NCBI GenBank assembly: GCA_965153455.1
Contig: OZ234501.1
Location: forward strand, 12,152,001-12,216,000
Direction of reading: 5' to 3'
DNA length: 64,000 nucleotides
DNA from: Sphagnum compactum
Taxonomy: Eukaryota; Bryophyta; Sphagnopsida; Sphagnales
Position numbers and translations under genes: made by a program. The notes below the pieces were generated by a model, which did not search any database, was not told where the DNA came from, and saw nothing but the letters and a program-made list of their open reading frames with translations. Shown here one piece after another: positions 23,357-34,860 of the stretch (position 1 is its first letter; every line of letters begins with the position of its first letter).

Positions 23357-24900
23357 CCAAAGTTGAAGAATGTTTTGAAGTCTTCTTAAGCATGTTTTGT
23401 TTCCAAATTTAAATACATTTTGTACAATTCTACACAACACAATTTTTCAACAACATAAAAAAATCACACACAAACATGCCACATGGTTTTGCAAACTTGA
23501 GGAGTGCATGAACTACCTCAAACATTAGCAATATGCACATTAGCTCAGTTATCACCTCAATGTCACATAAATATTCAAGATTCGTTTTTGTTGATGCCAC
23601 ATGGTTTGTTTCGTTGTTTCATGTGAATCATTATGGTTTTGTACTTAACAAACACTCTTTTCATTAAGATAACATGAAGATCCACATAATTTTTACATTA
23701 TGAAATAATTTCAAACCTTTAGTTTCAAACAACTTGACAAGCCTTCCCATGTTAAATATGTTTCTTCAACGAAGAAGAGTAGTATGTGTAAGTGGTTTTC
23801 AACAAACCCTTAGGGCCTCAAGCTTAGCAACCAAAAGTTGATTAGAACTTCAAGTCTACACTGCTAGGTTAGTACAATGTGCCATGTAGTGCATTCCAAT
23901 TCAAAGTGGTGTTGATTGCACAACACCATTCTGTATGCCCATGAACATTGTAATCACATTAGATCCAAAACATGTAAGCTTATTAGCAACATGTTCAACT
24001 ATCAAACCCCCATGCTCCATTAGTGATCTTATTATCAATTAGGTGAGGTTGTAAAAAATACTTTCATTAATCACCCTTTCGAGATTCAGCAACACTAACA
24101 TCCTCCTACAGCTGTCAACAAAATACACATGCAAAGTACACCAAAATTGATTGTTATTGTGTTTATTTCAGCATAGTTGATAGCAAGGTATTTGGCCTTT
24201 TGGACAACAACTTTGATGGATTGCATGATATTGCAATGCATCATTTCCACCATCTCCAACGTTGGAATCATTCCTATGCTTGTAACGTGTGTTTTTTCAC
24301 TTCAAAATTTCAAATAATGTTTTCATGTTTTTGAGATTGGTCATAGGTCAATGACAAAGTTTCAAAAATGAAAATATCACAATAATTATAAGAACTTTTG
24401 CTTCCTTTCACCAACCAAACCTCCAACACACCATGTTTAAAAAAGATTTCAACCTTTGACAGCAAATAGGTGCCCATTCTTTGCATGCTAGTTTTCTATG
24501 GACATGCAATATTAGCCCATAGTGCACCTAGGGCATGCAATTTTGCATTTCTGCCTCACATTGTGTTTTTGCAAACTCTTGAACTTTGGCACCAACAATT
24601 TCCCCTTTCCATTGATCTCACCATGAACTTTGTAATAAACCATGTTCAACTTGCCATTGCACCCACCACACCTTCCACCCATGGTAATTTCATAGCCTAA
24701 ATCTTTTGGAACACCCACACTCACTTCCACTAGTTCTTTTCTAGATCATCAATTGTAGAAATTTGCTTTTGTTTGTCAATAATCTCAAGTAACAAGACTA
24801 TTATCAAGTCAAGAGAACATGTAATTGATTATAACACAGGCAAGTTGCAATTGGACGATGCGATGTCCACAACAATAGGAACATTTATGCCTTGTCAAAT
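23357..24900 (-). pseudogene. hAT-type transposase (copy 3), dead, 3' end cut by a TIR element
   Basis: On the minus strand the N-terminal part reads KQISTIDDLEKN (about 24770-24735), then a BED-like zinc-finger region, NGKLNMVYYKV and GKLLVPKFKSLQKH (24670-24570). The core follows as HVYFVDSCRRMLVLLNLERV (about 24140-24080), SLMEHGGLIVEHVANKLTCF (24030-23970), IGMHYMAHCTNLAV (23915-23875), LFETKGLKLFHNVKIMW (23735-23680) and LCDIEVITELMCILLMFEVV (23570-23510), then VHALLKFAKPCGMFVCDFF. Stops interrupt nearly every block. The frame ends at 23357, where the TIR element begins. This subfamily differs from copies 1 and 2 but resembles copy 4 (46.8-47.9 kb). Confidence 0.8.
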
Positions 24901-27001
24901 TGGAAGCCCCAAAGAATGCCACCCCACAATTGATCTTTTATCAAGATTAACATGATTCATCTTCAATACTTGCAATTTTGGACTTTTTTTGCCATTTTAA
25001 AGTTCAACAATCATGTTGAGATGTAATTCATCATGAAGGTTCATAAATTGGAACACATTTATCCATCGTAGGCCTTTTCATTTGGTGGATTATTACAACC
25101 ATAGAACACTATAAGGCCATCAAACATTCATGTTAGACTTTCGTTTTTTGCAAATTTTCCCCATTTGCTAACAAAAAAAAAATCCAATTTGATTCACACA
25201 AAGGAGAATGTGCCAAAGTTGCTAGATGTTGAGGAAAATATTTCTTAAATCATCATATTTAAACAATACATTTTAGCAAGTTGCCAAAGTATAGCTAGAT
25301 TCTTAAATTTTTTTACTTTCCTTTCTGATCTATAGCCAAATTTGGCTAATTATTTGTCTTGTAGATGATTGTTAGTGTGGCTACATCACAAAATTGAAAA
25401 AAAAACACTAGATGAAACTTATGTCTTATAAAAGCAATTGTTTAGATTTTTTTTGGATTTTTCATTTGAATTTCTTTGGATTTTTTTTTAAAAGTTTAAT
25501 TTCCCTTTTTTTTTCAGTTTCCTTTTCATCAACACTCTTATTCACGTTAATCTTTTTTGTTTGGAAAATTTCATCACATCGTAACCTATGTTCATTCAAT
25601 TGAAGTTTGAACTAATGAAATCACATTCATTGGCTACCTTTTGGAAGTTATCATAAGACTTTGGCAATTTGGAAAAACAATTATTCAAAAATCTAGCGAA
25701 TTTGGGCCACTTTTCCTGTGAAAATTCCTTTGTATATGTTGAAATCATATTTTTCAGGTCAAAATTTGGTGAAAATTCACCAGTAAAAAAAACACTGCAC
25801 CATTGAAGTCCACTTGATTGTGTTTGGACATTTTGGAGCACAATACTCTGTTTAGAGGTACCTAATCCCTTTTGTTTTGTGCAGAGTTGTTGACCTTCTC
25901 ATCAAAGAGTAATTGAACATTAATGAATCTATAAAATGCCCATGTTAAAGTATGCTCAGGTTGCATATTTATTTTGGCATAAATGAAGCTTTCTTTATTG
26001 TATCAACATCTCCAATGAAAAATTCTCTATCAATTGAAATAAGATGCCATTCTATTGTTTTGACTTCAATGCCACATGATGTACTTTACAACTTATGATC
26101 TTTTGTCACCTTTTCAAGGTGATTAAAGGGATTTATAGTTGCATGGAAGGATTCAATTTTTTTTGTACCTTCATATCTATTATGTAATCAAATTTGGCTA
26201 AATTTATTTTCTGGATGATAGTCACTTTGGTTATCTCACAAAATCCTTAAAAGAAACCCTACTTCAATGTGATACTCTTAGCAAAGTGAGAATTCACATT
26301 GGAACCTGAAAAATTACAAATGGGCAAAAGGCAAAGTTGTACAATTAATTCTTTTTCCACACTTGCTTTAATGTGCCATATTTGTACATGTACTATAAAT
26401 TTCCTAGTTTACCTTACTTTTTAGCCTACAAAATTTCCTTCTTTAGATCCAATATAGGGCAATCCTTGAGTTAATGGGACACAATCTTCATGTAAACCTA
26501 GGGGAAATGTGTAATATTTTCCTAAACCTAGGTACCTTTCAACGAAAAGTCACCACAAACATTTTGATAGTAAGGTGTTGAGATCAACAACTCTGAAATC
26601 AAACATTGCTTCTGAAAATCTCTAGACTCATTAAACCGAAAAGGTCATAGCGGACCAATTTGGCTCACTTTTCAATGTACATTTTTTGCCTTTGTATGAC
26701 GTCTAGGATTAACTGGATTGTGATGATTTCAATAGAAATCTCAGCTCAAGTGGGGATTCATTTGGAGCAAGGACGATTATACATGCCCTAAATGCATCAC
26801 AAGTACCCTGACATTTTGACATTGAACAATTGCATCGTATGCTAAGAACCTGTGCATCACACATGTAGTGACACTGATCACATGTGGCTCAACAACCCAT
26901 GTAAAGATAAGGTCGGTTTCAAAACTGGTTCCAGTAAATTGTTTTGCTAGTATACTTATTAAAGATCAGTTCGCTTAGAAACCAGACCGTTTAATGAATT
27001 G
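24901..27001. other. Gene-free spacer with two fragments of the dispersed repeat family
   Basis: Fragments with 'agccaaatttggctaat' (about 25333) and 'caaatttggctaaatttatt' (about 26189) both continue into '..gatgat.gt.a.t.tggct..tcacaaaat', the second half of the family at 15305. The rest shows no gene. Confidence 0.45.
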
Positions 27002-27290
27002 TTAAAGTTCATGTATCTCAATTCTCTTATAAAGGAGGGACACTTACGTTTAAGTAAATCCCTCCCTGAATTTCTCCCACATTTGGAAGGCACCTTATGG
27101 AGCAGAATTTCCCTACATGGGCCAGCCTGAATATAGCGAGTTATTACGGTGCTACAGAGGTTGCTATTGTCTTATAATCTGGGCCTTTTAGATTTCACGC
27201 CCACACCAGTTAATGCCCTTGAAGCAGGGCATACCTAAAGTAAAAGCTCGCAGTTGGCTGCTATCTCATGAAACACGCCCTTATTTTAAG
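27002..27290 (+). repeat. Segmental duplication, block 1, copy A
   Basis: Matches 33138-33690 in the same orientation: 'cctgaatttctccca', 'aatttccct', 'gttgctattgtctt', 'ttaatgcccttg' and 'aaagtaaaagc' occur in order in both. The other copy carries an extra 192-bp MITE. Similarity is lost after about 27290. Confidence 0.75.
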
Positions 27291-27445
27291 ACTTCCCAGC
27301 CCCTCCGGCATTACTTCCCCTAGGCACAAAACACTTAGTTGTGGGCATTCTATTTTGTGGAAGGCCCCCATGTTGGGTTCTTGCTTGTGATTGGCTCTTC
27401 CAGCATATAGCAAGAGACCGGAGTTACATAGTGTTTTATGTATAA

Positions 27446-27653
27446 GGGAAGGCACTATTGTCAATGCCTTCTGCCCTGTGAATCAGGGGTGGAGCCCAAG
27501 GTCTAGGGTGGAAGGCATATCTTTCTCGGCTCTGAGAACCAAGGGTGGAGCCCAAGGTCTAGGGTGGAAGACAAGTCTTCCTCGGCCATGCGAACCAATG
27601 GTGGAGCCCAAGGTCTAGGGCAGAAGGCAAGGCATTGACAATAGTGCCTTCCC
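27446..27653. mobile_element. Foldback/MITE-like element with 25-bp TIRs and an internal 56-bp tandem repeat
   Basis: GGGAAGGCACTATTGTCAAT plus GCCTT (27446-27470) is perfectly repeated in inverse orientation at 27629-27653. Between them the unit starting 'ggtggagcccaaggtctagg' occurs three times, at 27488, 27544 and 27600, with a 56-bp period; the last is partial. The element falls in the part where the two segmental copies do not align, so it could have entered after the duplication. A frame runs through the repeats but is a product of repeat periodicity. Confidence 0.75.
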
Positions 27654-27839
27654 CTTCATAACATCCGAAGACATCGATGGCTAACATTGCCTTATGCAAA
27701 TCTGCATGCTCTCTTCCGTGAAATCTCTCATTTCAAGCGGGAGTGAGAAATTCTGTCTAGTAAGGCACCCTCCAAATGCACTGTGGCATTTCTCTGAGGT
27801 TGTTACATCAGGTAAATGCTTGGTAGCAAGGCATTACAA

Positions 27840-27908
27840 CCCCTAGAGTTCAGGCTCCACCCGTCATGTAAAGGTCTAGTGCTCTACTCCCAGGGCCACA
27901 TAGGGTCC
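27840..27908 (-). mobile_element. tRNA-like fragment, probably SINE-derived
   Basis: On the minus strand 'gtggccctgggagtagagca' followed by 'ctagacctttacatgac' resembles the D-arm and anticodon arm of a tRNA (..GTAGAGCACTGGAC..). The T-arm part (GGAGCCTGAACTC) is degenerate. No complete cloverleaf forms. Confidence 0.3.
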
Positions 27909-27999
27909 AAGGCTTCAGCCTGGAAATCACTGAAGCAGTCAATTGCGTGAGGAAGCATAATAGTTACAGTTGAACGCATTAAAGGTTGCATGGTTCTTT

Positions 28000-28260
28000 T
28001 TTCTGCCTATCTTTAGCCAGTTGGCTAATGTTTTTCAAAATGGCTAAAAACGTGTGTTTTCTAGTTGTCGAAATTTCACCATATTTTGTAAAAACTTGCC
28101 GGATTTTTCTATTGGGTCCTAACATGCATGTAGCCAAAAATGTGAAGGATGCTTCAACGTTTTTACATTCATGTCTTGTCTGTACAAGCCTTATAGACGA
28201 TCGTCACTTAAAGCACAACATCACAAAAATGAAAAAAAACCACTTAAATTTGGAAAGAGT
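28000..28260 (+). repeat. Dispersed repeat family, copy 2
   Basis: Same phrase order as at 15305-15530: 'ttttctagttgtc', 'ccggatttttctattgggtc', 'aacatgcatgtagcc', 'tttttac', 'gtctgtacaagcc', 'gatcgtcacttaaagcacaa'. It merges downstream with block 2 of the segmental duplication. Confidence 0.65.
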
Positions 28261-28823
28261 CAGAACTCATATATATTATGAATTAATACCTTGGAGTTCC
28301 AAGCATAAGTAAAATCTGATAAACTTAGTGAGAAGGATTTCCATATGTTGAGTACGCTCCATCTTCCCTCCACCGTGTTGGGTATGTAGATTGATCATAG
28401 CCTCGTCCGCACCCTCCATTGTATCCAACTCCTTCACGTCCCCATTGGTTAGGATCCAGCTATCCCGACCTGCAAAGAATTGCCCCAACACTTGAAGTCT
28501 TCATTGACGAGTTGAAGAGACTTCCAAGGACTAGCAAGGAATCGCAATGAGTTCCAAAATCAAAATAAACATGAAGAGCAGTACACTGATCTGAATACAA
28601 TATGAATTACAAATCGGGTACGTCTGCTACAGTGCATTTGCATTGATTGAATGCTACACAGCCCGAGTCACCTAAACAAGCAACAACCTAATCTACCCGT
28701 ATGAATTCCAGCAACACAAGAATTCTGGAGCAGGTAGGAGATATAATATGTGTTCTTAGATTTAGTTGGAGTGATGAAATGAAGAGCTGGAGATGCAAAG
28801 TAGAAAACAGAACTTACATCTTT
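28080..28823 (-). repeat. Segmental duplication, block 2, copy A, with a Gly-rich exon-like stretch
   Basis: This block matches 34132-34860 in the same orientation. On the minus strand it holds a 45-codon exon-like stretch (28459 down to a TAA at 28325-28327), preceded by an AG. It reads LDPNQWGREGVGYNGGCGRG, then YDQSTYPTRWREDGAYSTYG and NPSH. Gly/Arg/Tyr-rich tails of this kind occur in RNA-binding proteins, but the parent is not recognised. The second copy has a frameshift in this stretch, so both are probably decayed. The block ends at a GAT/GTAAGT donor-like sequence (about 28823). Confidence 0.5.
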
Positions 28824-28990
28824 GCAATGGATGTAACCAGCCACCCACACTCGTTTCCACTCTTTCTTTTCTAGATCATCCATTGTAGAAGGTGTAGAAA
28901 ATAATGACACCATTGTTGAGTCAGGAGAGCCTGGAATTGATTGAAACATAGGCAAGTTGCGCTTGGACAATGTGTGTCCACAACAATAAG
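28824..28990 (-). pseudogene. hAT transposase N-terminal fragment
   Basis: From about 28970 the minus strand reads KRNLPMFQSIPGS, STPSTMDDLEKKEWKRVWVA and GY. This matches the DDLEKN..WK.VWV stretch at the N terminus of hAT copy 3 (24770-24700), and the DNA of 28857-28990 aligns with 24726-24870. It stops at the border of the segmental duplication. It is an isolated fragment with no zinc finger or core. Confidence 0.6.
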
Positions 28991-29024
28991 AATACCTATG
29001 TTGAAAGAAAAACCTACACCTTGC

Positions 29025-30182
29025 CCTCAGGTCAGTTTCATCATTAAATAATCCTCAAAATAACGAAATGAAATTTTGTGAAGATATGAAGTTGACATGT
29101 TGAAAATCATTGTAATTATCATAGACTACACTTTGAATAATTTCACTACTCATATCACAATATGAGTAGATGATGAAAATAATAATAATTTTCAAATTAG
29201 AAAACAAATTCATTTTTCGAAAATAAGTAATTATTTGTTTTGTCAATGTGGAAACTGACCTTAGGCTTTGTTATATAAAACCCATCAATGGTTGCTATAG
29301 AGTTGTGGTCTAACAAATCACAAAACTTGTAAAAGGATAAACATAGGCACCTTGAACAATTTTTTGTAAAACAAAACAAATAATCGCTTCTTGTAATGTA
29401 AAGTCTAGGAAGGTCTTTAAGTAAGATCCACACAAACAATGGAGGGGAAGGACTGATAAAGAAGGGAGGTGAAGAATTTTTTTAATTTGGAAGCTAAAGA
29501 CTACAGAGTGTGTGCCTATACAATGGCATGGAGTTGACACCATCAAGGAATGGATCGTCATGCTAGATGAGTACAAGCCATTGTGGACCAATAAGTGGCA
29601 TGTGAAAGCATCTCCCAAAGTTGATTATCTTTGCAATTGTTTTGAACCTTTGATGGATCGAATAACAAAATTTAGCAACAATTCATCAATTTCAAACAAT
29701 GTTTTTTTCATTTATCTTTAACCCTACCTAGAAATAATCATTTTGTACATGCGTGCACAAATTCAACATAAAATGAATAGTTTTCTATACCAATACAGAC
29801 TTTTGAAAAAACCCAAGTTGACACTAGAAATTATTATTTAAGTATATGAAGATGACCTTTCATCCTTTTGTACCTTTCACAAGTAAAATTCCTAAGGAGA
29901 GAAATTAGATTTTCTTAAGGTGCTCTTTGGTATATATTTATACTGTAGCCTAGGGTCAGTTTCCATATTGACAAAATGAATAATTTTTTTTTTCAAAAAA
30001 GGAATTTGTTTATAAATTTTTAAATTATAAATTTTTTCCATCCTCTACTATGATATTGTGATATGAGTAGTGAAATTATTCAGAATGTAACCCATGAGAA
30101 TTATGATGATTTTCAACATGTGAACTTCATATTTTCACAATATTTCATTTCACTATTATTTAGTGATGAAACTGATCTTAGG
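29025..30182. mobile_element. 1.16-kb element with ~235-bp inverted terminal arms, possibly Mutator-like
   Basis: The left arm (29025-29265) and right arm (29949-30182) are inverted copies of each other. Each arm is itself bounded by short inverted ends of the form CCTAAGGTCAGTTTC. Examples inside the arms are 'atatgagtagtgaaattatt' (30061, plus strand) and its complement near 29140-29160. The ~680-bp centre carries a plus-strand frame (29512-29721, with WTNKWHVKASPKVDYLCNCF) that vaguely resembles the region before the SWIM finger of MULE transposases. The arms may be TIRs of one MULE-type element or two MITEs in opposite orientation. Target duplication was not found. Confidence 0.5.
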
Positions 30183-30324
30183 ATAAGGTATGAGAAAATG
30201 GTGGGCCACTTACAAGATGACCAAAACCAACAATTAGTAGTGCCAAGTTTTCCAATTTCATCCAATTCTAAGAAAGAAGGAATGAAAATGTGTTATGATT
30301 GTGCACCCAAAACCATATCACCTC

Positions 30325-30443
30325 GTAGCTTTTGAGTTCATGGATTTTTCAGTCTAAGAAAAAAATTTAAAAAATTGACACCAGTAGCTTTTGAGTTCAT
30401 GGATTTTTCAGTCTAAGAAAAAAAATTTTAAAATTGACACCAG
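30325..30443. repeat. 59-bp tandem duplication
   Basis: Two copies beginning 'gtagcttttgagttcatgga' (30325 and 30384) differ only in the length of an A run and one or two bases. Confidence 0.9.
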
Positions 30444-33137
30444 ATACAAGCATTCAAATTTTGGAACTTTGGGGGACCCATGTGCATATTGTGTGAGGGC
30501 AACATATGTGTATATGTCCATGCACGAGTCATGCACATATATTGTGGCATGTGTACCGACTGTTTATGCCAACTTGGTTCTACAGGATTTTTTAATTTGG
30601 CCCAGTTATAAGGGCCGGGTGGGGGGGGAATCATCCATCTCAATATTATTCTTCAGCAAAAGGTGCTTAGCTTGAGTTCATTTATGATCCAATGTGCTAA
30701 CCTTGTAGCTAAGATCACACTTTCAATCTGATTTTATATAATAATGTAAATATATTGTATTTGCATATTATATTATCATTGAATTATATTCCCTAGAGGT
30801 TGCCACTAAGTCGATTGTTCCCAATTTTTCTTGCATGCAATTGGAAAAATTAGAAATCCAATGGATGATTAAAATTGGAATATGTGACATTTCTAAAGTA
30901 TTATATACTATTAAAAGAATTTGGGTGCACTTTGATGGAGGCAAAAGAAAAATCTATTAAGGTTTGGTCTTATTTGCCCTACATTATCTTTATTTAGATT
31001 GTCAAGGATATTTTGGGACTAGGTAGCAGTTGCAGCTTGCAAGTAGGCAATCCATTACATATGAAAGGATAGGAAGGAAAGACAAAAATGGATGACTTTT
31101 TTGGGCTTGAATTTCTCTCTACTTCAAAAGTCTTGGCGAGGAATCACATGAAAAGGGCCTATTTGGAATTTATTGACACTCTGGCCTTTTTTTATGTTGC
31201 AAAAGGTGTTGATACTCTCCCCCTCTGTTTATGTTGCAAAAGGTGTTGGTACTTTTCCAAGAGTTCCCATAGCAAGACTTATTTGGTGGGTAGAAAATAC
31301 TCTATCACATATCATCTCGCTAGCTGCGAGCAACTACAAAGTTTTAACTTACATTTATGTCCTCAACACAAGACCAATAACTTGTCACACTTGCAGAGAA
31401 AGTGGAAGTAGTCCCGGCTTGTTGTATCATAGTTAAAATGACAAATTATTCACCATCAGGGTGAATAGTAAATTACTAATAGTGCAATGAAAACACCCTC
31501 AAACAACAAGTTCATTAAAGGTAACCTCCAATTGCACTAAAATTTGTTAAACTTACTTTTTTAAAATAAATGATTCAACGAAAATTGAATCCCTAATAAT
31601 CATGATATCAATCATTGGACCGTGTAAAAGTTTATACATGAAACTTATTGTATTGGGCGAAAGTGCATGATTTTCATTTAAAAAGTTTATGGATTTTTCA
31701 ATTTTGTAAATTATGCATAACAATCACTTACATCATATGCATTCTCAAATTAATAATTTCAAATTAGGTCTCTATCAAAAAAAAAAAAAAACATGTAAAA
31801 TATAAATTAACCATTGAATTTACACTTGCCTCCTAAAAACTGCCATTGTGACATGAAAATTGGTCCACTACAACTTGCATTGACCTTGTTGCTACTGCCA
31901 CTAGTTTTTCCAAGCATTATGTTGAGTTTAAAGTTCCAACAATTTCACATAAACCCATAGCATTTTTGGAATTCCCATTCCTGTTGGCCATTTTTTACAT
32001 ACTCCTTACCATTCTAAGGCATTGCCAAGTAACAAACAAGAGAATAAAGAAATTCTTGTCAATTGCAATGAAAATAGGGCAAGGTGAGGGCAGTGATGTT
32101 AGAGTAATTCACACTATACGTAACCAGCTACATAAATTATTAACACATAGAAAGAGGGGCAAGGAAGGTGGCTACAAGGTGCCTGCGACTAATGAGACTG
32201 AGTTCAATTGGAGGCCACTTTTGATGGGTTGATGTTGACCCCTTGGCAATTCCCACCTTTCCCACAATCAAGTGTGTAACTTGCCCTAGATCCAATGGTT
32301 AGGAATATGGCAAAATGAATGGCTCAGACTCGTCCATTTTAACAAAGGCCTGTCATTCCAGCTACTTGACAAAATTTCACCAAAAAAAAAATGCTGGTCT
32401 CATGGATACAAATAAACAAATAACTAGGTGCTTACATATCAACAAAGGCTTAAATCACTTGTGATGAGAACAAAAATTACTGTTTCAATGTCTAATAATG
32501 GGGAGAAACAATAATTCCATAATTCAATCTTGTTGGTTGAATGTTGCATCATGCATGACTTTGGATGATAAGTTGGAGGACAGCTATTTTTTTAATTATT
32601 GCGGGATGAGAAACCATTAAATTCATTCACTAGATTCAAAGCAAAAGTTCTGAACATTCCATTTCTTCATTTGGGCATTAAGGAAAAAGTTTAATCAAAT
32701 GTTGTGAATCATTGAATTTTTCAAAAGGAAGGTGATTCTTTAAGGCGCCCTCTAAAATTATAAGCCCCAAAGAATCCACCCTACAGTTGATATTTTGCCA
32801 AGATTAATAGAAGTGAATCAGTTCCCTTCCATCTTAGAAGGTCCGGCCCATGATCAACACAAACTTAGTGTAGGGTAAGGCGCTAGGGTGAGGTTATTCC
32901 TGAATAAGGGCCCTAGTGAGGCGAAAGCTGAGCTACACCAACATTTCAGATCGGCCTTCACCAGTGGGCCTTCCCTGATGTAAAACAAAGGCTTAAATTT
33001 GATTCTCAAGGTAGATTATGTAACAATGACAACATAAAACGAAATGTGCATGTGCATTTGAGGGTAGCATTATTTCAAATATTTAATACGCTTCATGATA
33101 AGTGAATGATTTAAACCAGATCTTTATATGAAGTGTC
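30444..33137. other. Gene-free spacer
   Basis: Contains a short duplication of 'tttatgttgcaaaaggtgtt' (about 31191 and 31224). 'agccccaaagaatcc' near 32762 continues into a stretch similar to 24904-24950. Frames at 31088-31436 and 31966-32232 have no recognisable motif. Confidence 0.4.
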
Positions 33138-33690
33138 AAAGTTCATGCATCCCAATTTTGGCAAGAAGAAGGGACACTTAACTTTAAGTAAAGCCCTTCC
33201 TGAATTTCTCCCAAATTTTGGAAGGCGCCTAACTGGGCTCAATTTCCCTGGTGAAGGCCAGTCTGAGTACAGCAGTTATCGCAGTGATACAGAGGGCGTT
33301 TCGAAAAATTAAATGCCTGCTATACACAGGTTGCTATTGTCTTGCAATCTGGGACTTTAAGATTTCACACCAACAGACTGTCTGGCTTTATGTCAACCAC
33401 CTTAGTACCTTGGCCAGTTCGACACTAATTATATTATTTTCAGAAATGTTGAAATTTTCAAAAATTATTTCTTCCAAATCAAAAAATATTGTGAAAGAAA
33501 ATAATGCATATTTAAGGAATATTCCACTGTTGAAGTGAATGTTTCAAATTAATTAATTATTCAACAGAAATGTGTTGAAATGGCCAAGGTACTACAGTAA
33601 TTAATGCCCTTGGAGCATCGCATAGCTGAAGTAAAAGCCTCTGCTTGGCACCTGTCTTTGGAAAGCAGGCCCTGATTTCAAGAATGCTAG
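33138..33690 (+). repeat. Segmental duplication, block 1, copy B
   Basis: Counterpart of 27002-27290, enlarged by the MITE at 33403-33594 and a short extra stretch before it. Similarity is lost after 'ctgatttcaag' (about 33680). Confidence 0.7.
33403..33594. mobile_element. MITE of ~192 bp inserted in the segmental duplication
   Basis: AGTACCTTGGCCA (33404-33416) is perfectly inverted at 33581-33593, and the pairing continues imperfectly inward (gttcgacac with gtgttgaaat). The other segmental copy lacks it, which gives an empty-site comparison. The flanking bases suggest a TA or TTA target, but this is uncertain. No frame inside. Confidence 0.7.
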
Positions 33691-34131
33691 TGTGCCCTGT
33701 GCCGTTCGCCCAAGTGTTACCACGTCCTCAACTGATTTTTTCTTCCAAAACCTGGATTTTTGGAATTTATTTGAATTTTTAGCGACAGAAATCACATAAA
33801 AATCAATATCTCCCACATTCTGACTCCAAATCTTGCCAAATAAATTCCATTAAATCCTGCACATCAAGATCTTTCCAACAACACCAAAGGCACATTCCAA
33901 TTCCTCCGAAATTTTCAGCTACGATCTAATTTAATTTTCAGTGAAGAAATCATTCAATATTCAAGGACTTTTGTGGCGCACGTCCAAACGCCATGAAACC
34001 AAGCCGATGCACCCCTCCTCCTTGAGAGCTTTCCAAAGAGACCAAGAACGTGATCTGAGGCATCCCGATTCAGTGGATCTCATAGGTACAAATCAAAACA
34101 AAACAAACAAACCTTCCTTCATAGATAGATG
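33691..34131. other. Stretch unique to copy B of the segmental duplication
   Basis: No gene and no counterpart in copy A. The sequence is less AT-rich than its surroundings. Confidence 0.4.
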
Positions 34132-34860
34132 CCCTGCTCCAAAACATTTGCCAGATTTTTCTGTTGGGTTCTAACATGCATGTAGCAAAAAATGTGAAGG
34201 ATGCTTAAATGTTTTTACTTTCATATCTTGTCTGTACAAGTCAAATTTGGCTAAACTGTCTTCTGGATGTTCGACACTTAAGCATAACATAACAAAAGTG
34301 GAAAAAAAACCACACACATTTAGGAAAGAGTTAGAATTCATATACATAATGACCAGGAATTAAGACCTTGGAGTTACAAGCACATATATCTCATCAGCCT
34401 AGTGAAAAGGATTTCCATATGTTGAGTACGCTCCATCTTCAAATCCTCCACCGTGTTGGGTATGCAGATTGATCATAGCCTCGTCCACACCCTCCATTGT
34501 ATCCCCCTCCTTCACATCCCCATTGGTTAGGATCCTGCTATCCTGACCTGCAGAGAATTGCCGCAACACTTGAAGTCTTCATTGATGAGTTGAATAGACT
34601 TCCAAGGACTAGCAAGGAATGGCAATGAGTGCCAAAATCAGAATAAACATGAAGAGCAGTACACTGATCTCAATACAATATGAATTACAAATTGGGTACG
34701 TCCTAGTCACCTAAACAGTCAACAACCTAATCGACCCGTATGAATTCCAGCAACATAAGTATTTTGGAGAAGGCAGGAGATATAATATGTGTTCTTAGAT
34801 TTAGCTGGAATGATGAAATGAAGAGCTGGAGATGCAAAGTAGAAGACAAAACTTACATCT
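34132..34860 (-). repeat. Segmental duplication, block 2, copy B
   Basis: Counterpart of 28080-28823. It includes copy 3 of the dispersed repeat family (34135-34330, with 'agtcaaatttggctaaac') and a version of the Gly-rich exon-like stretch (34400-34545, minus). There an insertion (FED for the E of the other copy) and a frame change have occurred. Its upper border falls at the stop codon of the 524-codon frame, where the minus strand reads GCTTAGAT/GTAAGT. Confidence 0.7.

Noticed and set aside
23357-24900. Plus-strand frame 24470-24700 as a gene
   Set aside because: It is antisense to the zinc-finger part of hAT copy 3, whose minus-strand reading matches the family.
27391-27618. 75-codon plus-strand frame
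   Set aside because: It runs through the 56-bp tandem repeat and the left end of a foldback element and has no coding features.
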